In this document: piece after piece, positions 1 through 5,559 of the stretch
How positions within the stretch are numbered: position 1 is the stretch's first letter
How the letters are laid out: each line of letters starts with the position of its first letter
Assembly: GCA_943328885.2 (NCBI GenBank)
Contig: CALQBT020000099.1
Location: 1 to 8,207, forward strand
DNA length: 8,207 nt
DNA from: Bordetella parapertussis
Lineage (GTDB): Bacteria; Pseudomonadota; Gammaproteobacteria; Burkholderiales; Burkholderiaceae_C
Reading direction: 5' to 3'
The notes under the pieces: model-generated
Database searches by the model: none
What the model saw: the letters and a program-made list of their open reading frames with translations, nothing else
What the model was told of the DNA's origin: nothing
Position numbers and translations under genes: made by a program

Positions 1-1526
1 ATCTCGGCGGCGCGCCCGCCCAGCAGGACCGCGAGTCGGTTGCGCAGTTCGCTGCGGCGCGCCAGGTAGCGGTCTTCGCTGGGCCGTTGCATCGTGTAGC
101 CCAGCGCGCCGATGCCGCGCGGGATGATCGAGATCTTGTGCACCGCGTCGGTTCCGGGCAGGCACATCGCGACCAGCGCGTGACCCATCTCGTGCACGGC
201 CACGGTGCGGCGCTCGGCCTCGCCCAGCACCCGCTGGTGCTTCTCCAGCCCGGCGACGATGCGCTCGACCGCGGCGGTGAAATCGGTCATCGCCACCGCC
301 TCGGCGTTGCGCCGGGTCGCCAGCAGTGCGGCCTCGTTGACGAGGTTGGCCAGATCGGCGCCGGCAAAACCGGGGGTCAGCGCGGCCACCGCGTCGGCGG
401 CGACATCGGCGCCCAGCTTGACCTTCTTGAAGTGCACCCGCAGCACGTCGGCGCGGCCTTTGCGGTCGGGCCGGTCTACCAGCACTTGGCGGTCGAAGCG
501 GCCGGCACGCAGCAGCGCCGCGTCCAACACCTCGGGCCGGTTGGTCGCAGCCAGGATCACCACACCGGTGCTCGCGTCGAAGCCGTCCATCTCGGCCAGC
601 AACTGGTTCAAGGTCTGTTCTTTCTCGTCATGGCCGCCGGCCATCGGTCCGAAACCGCGGGCCCGACCCAGCGCATCGAGTTCGTCGATGAAGATGATGC
701 AAGGCGCCGAGGCGCGGGCCTGTTCGAACAGGTCGCGCACCCGCGCTGCGCCGACGCCAACGAACATCTCGACGAACTCCGAGCCGGTGATGCTGAAGAA
801 CGGCACGCCGGCCTCGCCGGCCATCGCCCGCGCCAACAAGGTCTTGCCGGTGCCTGGCGGGCCGACCAGCAGCACGCCCTTGGGCATGTGCGCGCCGAGC
901 CGGCCATAGGCCTGGGGGTTCTTCAGAAAATCAACCGACTCGCGCAACTCGGCCTTGGCCTCGTCGACGCCGGCGACATCGTCGAAAGTGACCTGAATGT
1001 CGGTCTCCGAGTGCAGCTTGGCGCGGCTCTTGCCCACCGACAACAGCCCGCCGATACCACCCATCCCGCCCTGGGCCGCCATCTTGCGGCCGATGAAACT
1101 CCACACGCCCAGCAACAGCAGCGCAGGCAGCACCCAGCTCAGCAGGTCGCGCAACAGCGTGTTCTCGACCACGCCCTCGAAACGCACGTCGTAGCTGGCC
1201 AGCTCTCGCGCCAAGTCGGGCGCCACCCGGGTGGTGACGATGCGGTGGCGGCCATCGGGCTGAGGGTTCTTGAGCTTGCCCTCGATGAACTGGCTGCCGA
1301 TTGCGATCGATTCGATCTTGCCGGCCTTGAGTTGTTGCACGAACTCGCTGTAGGGAATCGGCTGCACCTGGGTGCCGCTGACCCAGAGGTCGCGCAGCCA
1401 GAACAGCGCGACCAGCGCCAGCAGCAAGGGCCACAACTGGGCCGGCTTCCAGGGTGTGCCGAGCGGAGAGTGCTGTCCTGATCTGGGCGCAGAGCCTGGC
1501 GATGAGGGCGGTAAAAGGGGTGGCAT
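1..1526 (-). CDS. ftsH: FtsH-type ATP-dependent zinc metalloprotease, 3' end outside the window
   Basis: Membrane-anchored AAA+ protease that unfolds and degrades membrane and short-lived cytoplasmic proteins. 508 codons are visible; the family is usually about 610-650 residues. In order: a Pro/Ser-rich N-terminus (1-30), a first membrane segment (about 31-48), a periplasmic FtsH extracellular domain (about 50-125), a second membrane segment (about 128-146), then the AAA+ module. This has Walker A GPPGTGKT (222-229), the pore-loop region [14 protein letters not shown] (251-264), Walker [11 protein letters not shown] (277-286) and an arginine-finger segment reading RAGRFDR where most FtsH have RPGRFDR. 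The protease zinc motif is HEMGH (445-449), commonly HEAGH. The third zinc ligand would fall beyond the window. The ATG at 1526 is preceded by GAAGGA with a 7-base gap. The Pro-rich N-terminus and variant motifs suggest the secondary FtsH paralogue seen in some betaproteobacteria, not the housekeeping copy; this is an inference. Confidence 0.96.
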   Translation of the reverse strand, partial: MPPLLPPSSPGSAPRSGQHSPLGTPWKPAQLWPLLLALVALFWLRDLWVSGTQVQPIPYSEFVQQLKAGKIESIAIGSQFIEGKLKNPQPDGRHRIVTTRVAPDLARELASYDVRFEGVVENTLLRDLLSWVLPALLLLGVWSFIGRKMAAQGGMGGIGGLLSVGKSRAKLHSETDIQVTFDDVAGVDEAKAELRESVDFLKNPQAYGRLGAHMPKGVLLVGPPGTGKTLLARAMAGEAGVPFFSITGSEFVEMFVGVGAARVRDLFEQARASAPCIIFIDELDALGRARGFGPMAGGHDEKEQTLNQLLAEMDGFDASTGVVILAATNRPEVLDAALLRAGRFDRQVLVDRPDRKGRADVLRVHFKKVKLGADVAADAVAALTPGFAGADLANLVNEAALLATRRNAEAVAMTDFTAAVERIVAGLEKHQRVLGEAERRTVAVHEMGHALVAMCLPGTDAVHKISIIPRGIGALGYTMQRPSEDRYLARRSELRNRLAVLLGGRAAE

Positions 1527-1533
1527 GGAGGGT

Positions 1534-1539
1534 TCCTTC
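1534..1539 (-). promoter_or_regulatory. Ribosome-binding site of ftsH
   Basis: On the minus strand GAAGGA lies 7 bases before the ATG at 1526. It supports this start over codons further inside the gene. It falls in the 48-base gap shared with the divergent DUF429 gene, which must also hold promoter elements for both directions unless these lie inside the coding regions. Confidence 0.6.
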
Positions 1540-1574
1540 GAGAGCCATCGTGCCAGCCACAGACAATCGCCGGC

Positions 1575-2438
1575 ATGACACAGCGCGTGATCGGCGTCGA
1601 TTTCTCCAGCCGGCCCAGCCGGCGCAAACCCATCGTGATGGCCAGCGGCTTGCTGCACGGCGCGGTGCTGCAGTTCGTTGGCCTGCAGCGGTTCGAGACC
1701 TTGGAGGATTTCGGTGCCTGGTTGGCACTGCCTGGCCCCTGGGTCGGTGGTTTCGACCTGCCGTTCGGCCTGCCGCGTGATCTCGTCACGCCCTTGGGCT
1801 GGCCGCTCGACTGGGCTGGCTGCATGGCGCATTACGCCGGACTGAGCCGGCAGCAGATCCGCGACACCTTCGCCGCTTTCTGCGATGCCAGGCCGGCGGG
1901 CGCCAAGTTCGCGCACCGCGCTTGCGACTTGCCTGCTGGCTCCAGCCCGTCGATGAAATGGGTCAACCCGCCGGTGGCCTACATGCTGCACGCCGGTGTG
2001 CCGCTGCTGCGCGCTGCCGGGCTGTGCCTGCCGGCGCACGAACCCGGGCAAGGCGATGTCGAGCGGGTCGCTCTCGAGGCCTACCCCGGCATGCTCGCGC
2101 GCGAGCTGATCGCGCGGCGCTCGTACAAGAGCGATGAGGTGGCCAAGCAGACCCCGGACCGCTTGATCGCCCGCAAGGACATCGTCGAGACGCTGGAACA
2201 AGGTCGCACCCGGCTGGCCCTGCGCCTCAAGCTCAGCGCGGCCCAGCGCGACATCCTGGCCGACGACGCCAGCGGCGACTCGCTCGACGCGGTGTTGTGC
2301 CTGGTGCAAGCGGCTTGGGCTGTGCGTCAGCCGGCCTGGGGTCTGCCGCTGGCGGTCGACCCGTTAGAGGGCTGGATCTTGACAGCCTCGGCTACCATCG
2401 CGCCGGGCTCTGAGTCAGGGCCGGCATCCAGATTGTGA
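1575..2438 (+). CDS. DUF429 family protein (predicted RNase H-like fold)
   Basis: A 287-residue protein of the DUF429 family, whose biochemical role is not established; the fold is predicted to be RNase H-like and possibly nucleolytic. Family hallmarks visible: GVDFSS near the N-terminus (7-12, acidic D9), [10 protein letters not shown] (58-67, D61), [13 protein letters not shown] (167-179, E168), a C-terminal [16 protein letters not shown] helix (234-249, D235 and D238) and EGWIL (265-269). The spread of acidic residues fits a metal-binding RNase H-like site, but that is inference. No signal peptide or membrane segment, so probably cytoplasmic. The ATG at 1575 has no clear Shine-Dalgarno upstream; a GTG at 1587 is the only near alternative and is no better. 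It starts divergently from ftsH and ends 12 bases before the DnaJ-like gene, so the two are probably co-transcribed. The last 15 or so residues are low-complexity and probably lie outside the domain. Confidence 0.87.
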   Translation: MTQRVIGVDFSSRPSRRKPIVMASGLLHGAVLQFVGLQRFETLEDFGAWLALPGPWVGGFDLPFGLPRDLVTPLGWPLDWAGCMAHYAGLSRQQIRDTFAAFCDARPAGAKFAHRACDLPAGSSPSMKWVNPPVAYMLHAGVPLLRAAGLCLPAHEPGQGDVERVALEAYPGMLARELIARRSYKSDEVAKQTPDRLIARKDIVETLEQGRTRLALRLKLSAAQRDILADDASGDSLDAVLCLVQAAWAVRQPAWGLPLAVDPLEGWILTASATIAPGSESGPASRL

Positions 2439-2440
2439 AC

Positions 2441-2444
2441 AGGA
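2441..2444 (+). promoter_or_regulatory. Ribosome-binding site fixing the TTG start of the DnaJ-like gene
   Basis: AGGA lies 6 bases before TTG (2451-2453) in the 12-base gap after the DUF429 stop. No ATG or GTG is available between the stop and the J domain, so the TTG start is well supported. Confidence 0.55.
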
Positions 2445-2450
2445 CCGGGA

Positions 2451-3524
2451 TTGGGCACCGACAACGCATACGCCGAGCTGGGTCTGGCCCCGGGAGCCTC
2501 AGCCGCCGAGGTCAAGTCGGCTTGGCGTCGTCTGGTGTCGGCCTGGCACCCCGACCGCAACGACAGCGCAGGGGCGGTCGGGCGGATGCAGCGCATCAAC
2601 CAGGCTTTTGAGACGCTACGCAGCGCCGGATTTCCGGCCGACGCTGGCCGTCGCAGCCCGGATCGCGATCGCCGCCGCGCCGCGGCCGGTGAGCCGGGTC
2701 CGACCAGCGGCGCGGCGCAGACCGACCGCAGCGGCCGCAGCGGCCGCACGATCAGCCGCAAGATCAAGCTGACGCTGGAAGAGGCGGGGCTGGGTTGCAC
2801 CAAGCTGTTGCGCGGCAAGGCCAACAGCCCCTGCGCGGCATGCGCTGGGGCAGGTCGGCGAGCCATGGCGGCTGCCTGCCCGGCCTGCGAGGGGACAGGC
2901 GCGCTGAGGCAGCGATCCTGGTACGGCTTGTTCGGCAGCCCGGTCGACTGCGTTGACTGCGGCGGCAGTGGCATCGCCCACCAAGCCTGCAGCGCCTGCC
3001 AGGGCAGTGGCAAGCAGCCCGGCTACCGCGTGACCGTGCGACTGCCACCGGGCGTGCGCAGCGGTGACCAGTTGCAGGTCGACGCACGCCGGATGCGAGC
3101 CGACCAGAGTCCTGGCGACTTGCTGATCCGGGTCGAGGTCGTCGCCCATCCCTTGTTCACATGGAACGACGAATTCCAACTGCGCTGCGAGTTGCCAGTC
3201 AACGGTTTTGCCTGGATCGCGAACCGGGCGGTATCGGTGCCCACCTTGTCTGGCCCGCAAAGCCTGCAACTCGACCGTGACCAACTCGATTACCGCTTGC
3301 CTGGCGCGGGCTTTCCGGTGACGCGCCGGGGCCCGCGCGGCGATCTGCTGCTGCGGATCGTGCCGATCTTTCCGGTGCGCTTGTCGAACGACCAGGAGAT
3401 CTTGCTCGACCAGTTGCTCGCCACCACCGCAGGCCCCGACGGCCAGGCTGGCGATCCGCGGCTCGCCGCTTGGCAGAAAAACCTGCGTGACTGGGCGCTC
3501 GGGCTGGCCAGCAGCAAGACCTGA
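2451..3524 (+). CDS. Atypical class A-like DnaJ (Hsp40) co-chaperone
   Basis: J-domain co-chaperone expected to stimulate an Hsp70 (DnaK) ATPase and deliver clients to it. 357 residues, slightly shorter than typical DnaJ (about 375). The J domain covers residues 5-60, with YAELGL at its start and the Hsp70-contacting HPD at 33-35. Residues 61-100 are an Arg/Ala/Ser-rich linker instead of the usual Gly/Phe-rich region. Four CxxCxGxG repeats bind two zinc ions: Cys 128/131, 143/146, 167/170 and 180/183. The C-terminal substrate-binding sandwich follows, including RLPPGVRSGDQLQV (197-210), DLLIRVEVVAHPLF (223-236) and a second-domain LPGAGFP (283-289). The dimerisation tail is short. The start is TTG at 2451, with AGGA at 2441-2444; an in-frame stop at 2436-2438, which is the stop of the DUF429 gene, rules out anything further upstream. 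It is not beside dnaK or grpE, so it is more likely an accessory J protein than the housekeeping DnaJ. Confidence 0.9.
   Translation: MGTDNAYAELGLAPGASAAEVKSAWRRLVSAWHPDRNDSAGAVGRMQRINQAFETLRSAGFPADAGRRSPDRDRRRAAAGEPGPTSGAAQTDRSGRSGRTISRKIKLTLEEAGLGCTKLLRGKANSPCAACAGAGRRAMAAACPACEGTGALRQRSWYGLFGSPVDCVDCGGSGIAHQACSACQGSGKQPGYRVTVRLPPGVRSGDQLQVDARRMRADQSPGDLLIRVEVVAHPLFTWNDEFQLRCELPVNGFAWIANRAVSVPTLSGPQSLQLDRDQLDYRLPGAGFPVTRRGPRGDLLLRIVPIFPVRLSNDQEILLDQLLATTAGPDGQAGDPRLAAWQKNLRDWALGLASSKT
2726..2748 (+). repeat. Short in-frame tandem repeat in the DnaJ linker
   Basis: The 9-base unit CCGCAGCGG occurs two and a half times in a row. It encodes the RSGRSGRT stretch (residues 93-100) at the end of the Arg-rich linker. 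Because the unit length is a multiple of three, gain or loss of a copy would change linker length without breaking the frame. Confidence 0.7.
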
Positions 3525-3640
3525 ATCTGTCCAGCACCGGCCAGCGGTGCGCGGGCAGCCGGCCTTGGGTTCATAGGCGATGGCTTTCTGCGCCATTGGA
3601 AGAAGTCCCGAGGCGGGAGATCGCCTGCTTTGGTATGCTG

Positions 3641-3661
3641 ATGCTTAGGATCGCTAAGCAT
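3641..3661. promoter_or_regulatory. Candidate MarR operator (perfect inverted repeat)
   Basis: ATGCTTAG (3641-3648) and CTAAGCAT (3654-3661) are exact reverse complements separated by the 5-base spacer GATCG. MarR dimers typically bind A/T-containing palindromes of about this size, and inner half-sites of the TTAG/CTAA kind are common. The repeat ends 25 bases before the marR start codon, in the spot expected for autorepression of the regulator and the efflux genes behind it. Binding is inferred from position and symmetry. Confidence 0.6.
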
Positions 3662-3671
3662 TTCCCATCGG

Positions 3672-3677
3672 TTTAAT
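3672..3677 (+). promoter_or_regulatory. Possible -10 box of the marR-efflux operon
   Basis: TTTAAT matches the TATAAT consensus at five of six positions. It would place the transcript start near 3684, only a few bases before the marR ATG, giving a nearly leaderless mRNA; this agrees with the lack of a Shine-Dalgarno sequence there. The inverted repeat at 3641-3661 would then cover the -35 region. No good -35 hexamer is visible at the matching spacing, so this is tentative. Confidence 0.3.
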
Positions 3678-3686
3678 CGCTTTTCA

Positions 3687-4256
3687 ATGTCTGTTGCCCT
3701 GCCCACATCGCGTTTGCCCCGCCGCCAGGCGAGCGCCGCGCATGACGCTTTGGCGCAGGTCGATGCCCATGCGGCCGCGGCAGAGGTCCTGGTGGTGCTG
3801 CCCCAGGTGATGGACGCGATGCGGCTGGCGATGCGGTCTCAGCTCGACGGCCCATTGACCGTGCCGCAGTTTCGCGGGCTGAACTTCATAGACCGCCATC
3901 CGGGCAGCTCGGTTAGCGCGCTGGCCGGGTTTCTCGGCGTGACCCTGGCCACCGCGTCGGCGATGGCGCATCGCCTGGTACTCGCCGGTCATCTGCAAGC
4001 CCATGGCAGTCTGAGCGACCGCCGCCGCACCGAGTTGCAGCTCTGCGCCAGTGGCAAGGCCTTGCTCGAACGCATGCGCGAGCAGACCCAGTCCGATCTG
4101 GCGCGCGCGCTGCAGGACTGCACGCCAGTGCAGCTCAGCGCGCTGGTGCAAGGTCTGGGTGTGCTCAATACCGCTTTTCCCCGTGTCGAATCCCCCCAGG
4201 CCGATTCACATCGACCCGTTTTTTCTGGAGACCGCATTGAACCGGCTGCTTCCTGA
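3687..4256 (+). CDS. MarR family transcriptional regulator
   Basis: Dimeric winged-helix DNA-binding protein that usually represses its own operon until an aromatic or toxic ligand binds. 189 residues, longer than the usual 140-160, with about 30 extra at the N-terminus and a C-terminal tail past residue 165. The helix-turn-helix is about 74-102 (SVSALAGFLGVTLATASAMA, then HRLVLAGHL), and the wing carries the family's DRRRTELQL signature (111-119). The C-terminal helices (121-162) would form the dimer interface together with the N-terminal helix. It lies directly upstream of and overlaps the efflux genes on the same strand, so it is most likely their local repressor. No Shine-Dalgarno is visible before the ATG. 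The extra C-terminal residues coincide with the region where the next gene's ribosome-binding site and start are embedded, so the tail may exist mainly to couple translation. Confidence 0.92.
   Translation: MSVALPTSRLPRRQASAAHDALAQVDAHAAAAEVLVVLPQVMDAMRLAMRSQLDGPLTVPQFRGLNFIDRHPGSSVSALAGFLGVTLATASAMAHRLVLAGHLQAHGSLSDRRRTELQLCASGKALLERMREQTQSDLARALQDCTPVQLSALVQGLGVLNTAFPRVESPQADSHRPVFSGDRIEPAAS
4227..4230 (+). promoter_or_regulatory. Ribosome-binding site for the membrane-fusion gene, inside marR
   Basis: GGAG lies 6 bases before TTG (4237-4239) and within the last codons of marR. It decides the start: the next in-frame ATG at 4288 has no such site and would leave too short a signal peptide. 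Its location implies that ribosomes finishing marR help to initiate the next gene. Confidence 0.6.
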
Positions 4257-5559
4257 CTCATTTCTCGGCGCGCTGGCCTCTCGTGGCATGGCCTGCTTGC
4301 TGATCACCACAGCACTGCTTGGCTGCGGGCCGAGGGGCGCAGCGCCCGATGCAGTGCCCAGCGCTTTGCCCGCCTCCGGCGCGGCAGGGCCGGCGGGCCC
4401 AGCGAGCGCGGCATCGAGGCCTGCTGGCGGCGCATCGGCACCGCCCGTCAGTGTGACGCTGCTGCGCGTCAGCGCGCGCGATTTCAGCGTCGCGCTCGAG
4501 GCCAGCGGCACGGTCACCGCGCTCAGCAGCATCGACGTCAAGCCCCAGGTCAGCGCCCAGGTGCTGGCCGTGCATGTCAAGGAAGGTCAGTTCGTTCAGC
4601 GCGGCCAGCTGCTGTTCACGCTCGACGCGCGCGCCGACGAGGCCAACCTGAAGAAAGCCGAGGCGCAGAAGCAAAAAGACGAGGCCACACTGGCCGACGC
4701 GCGGCGCCAGTTGGCGCGCAACCAGGACTTGCTGGCCAAGAACTTCATCTCGCAAGGCGTCGTCGACACCGCCCAGGCCAATGTCGAGGCCCAGCAGGCG
4801 GTGGTCGCAGCTGACGTGGCGGCGATCGACGCGGTCAAGGTTGCGCTGTCGTATGCCAAGATCACGGCGGCCAGTGGCGGCCGGGTCGGGCCGATCGCGG
4901 TGTTTCCGGGCAGCAGCGTCGCGCCCAACAGCAGCTTGATGCTCAACATCACGCAGATCGACCCGGTGGCGGTGAGTTTCAGCCTGCCGCAGCGCAACCT
5001 GCCCGATGCCTTGAAATCTCTCGCCGCTGGCGGCGGCCCAGTCAGCGCGATGCTGCCCGACAGCCCGGCCAGTGGCGCCGGCCTGCGCAAGGGCAAGCTC
5101 AGTTTTGTCGACAGCCAAGTGGACCCGTCTTCGGGAACCGTCAAGGTCAAGGCCTTGTTCGGCAACAAGGACCAGGCGCTCTGGCCTGGTGCCTATGTGA
5201 CCGTCAAGATGGTGCTGCAGAAACTGCCTGAGGTGATTGTTGTGCCGCAGGCCGCCATCGTCCAGGGTGCGCGCGGCACGGCGGTGTTTGTGGCCGGTCC
5301 GGACAATGTGGCGGCGGTGCGGCCGGTCAAGATCTTGGCTTCAGCGGGCACCGAGGCCGTGGTCTCGGGCTTGAAGGCCGGTGAACTCATCGTGCTCGAC
5401 GGCCGCCAGAACGTTCGGCCGGGCACCAAGCTGATTCCGCGTGCTGCCGATGCCGGGCGCGGTGCGTCTGGTCCAGGATCTGGGGCCAGCGGGCCGGCCA
5501 GCGCTGGCGCTGCGGCGGACCGAGCGGCCCCGGCCAGCGGTGGAGTGCGCCCATCATGA
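4237..5559 (+). CDS. RND efflux periplasmic adaptor (membrane-fusion protein), lipoprotein
   Basis: Adaptor of the AcrA/MdtA family that links an inner-membrane RND pump to an outer-membrane channel. 440 residues from the TTG at 4237, which overlaps the end of marR by 20 bases. The N-terminus is a lipoprotein signal: Arg16, a hydrophobic stretch (18-28) and the lipobox LLGC with Cys30 as the lipidation site, followed by Gly rather than Asp. Then come a Pro/Ala/Gly/Ser linker (35-70), the first half of the lipoyl domain (VLAVHVKEGQFVQRGQLLF, about 109-127), an alpha-helical hairpin rich in Ala, Lys and Gln (about 130-195), the second lipoyl half (ALSYAKITAASGGRVG), a beta-barrel domain and a membrane-proximal domain (LWPGAYVTVKMVL, then EVIVVPQAAIVQG). 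The last 38 residues or so are an Ala/Gly/Ser/Pro tail. The stop overlaps the start of the pump gene. Assignment to MdtA rather than AcrA is only by general resemblance. Confidence 0.93.
   Translation: MNRLLPDSFLGALASRGMACLLITTALLGCGPRGAAPDAVPSALPASGAAGPAGPASAASRPAGGASAPPVSVTLLRVSARDFSVALEASGTVTALSSIDVKPQVSAQVLAVHVKEGQFVQRGQLLFTLDARADEANLKKAEAQKQKDEATLADARRQLARNQDLLAKNFISQGVVDTAQANVEAQQAVVAADVAAIDAVKVALSYAKITAASGGRVGPIAVFPGSSVAPNSSLMLNITQIDPVAVSFSLPQRNLPDALKSLAAGGGPVSAMLPDSPASGAGLRKGKLSFVDSQVDPSSGTVKVKALFGNKDQALWPGAYVTVKMVLQKLPEVIVVPQAAIVQGARGTAVFVAGPDNVAAVRPVKILASAGTEAVVSGLKAGELIVLDGRQNVRPGTKLIPRAADAGRGASGPGSGASGPASAGAAADRAAPASGGVRPS

Larger units (their letters stand above)
3525..3686. other. 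Intergenic region between the DnaJ-like gene and marR
   Basis: This 162-base gap is the largest in the window. Its left half is GC-rich with only weak hairpins (for example 3578-3584 with 3592-3598, 7 pairs including one G-T, loop of 7) and no T-run, so I do not call a terminator. Its right half is clearly richer in A and T and holds the perfect inverted repeat at 3641-3661 and a possible -10 box at 3672. I see no small gene or RNA in it. Confidence 0.6.

Noticed and set aside
87..1481. A 464-codon open frame on the plus strand opposite ftsH
   Set aside because: It is the complement of an unmistakable FtsH with Walker and zinc motifs; its own product is low-complexity and matches no family I know.
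1561..1566. TTGTCT on the minus strand as a -35 box for ftsH
   Set aside because: It is only 35 bases before the ATG, so a transcript from it would begin after the ribosome-binding site, and there is no fitting -10 box.
931..1825. Open frames on the minus strand running past the ftsH start into the DUF429 gene (up to 1728 and 1825)
   Set aside because: They are out of frame with the conserved FtsH motifs, and their translations do not continue any recognised domain; the FtsH frame itself has a good start at 1526.
3578..3598. Hairpin after the DnaJ-like gene as a terminator
   Set aside because: The stem has 7 pairs with one G-T and modest GC, and no run of T follows; likewise the 5-pair stem at 3611-3626.
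4288..4290. ATG as the start of the membrane-fusion protein
   Set aside because: It has no ribosome-binding site and would leave only 12 residues, without a positive charge, before the lipobox Cys; TTG at 4237 fits better.
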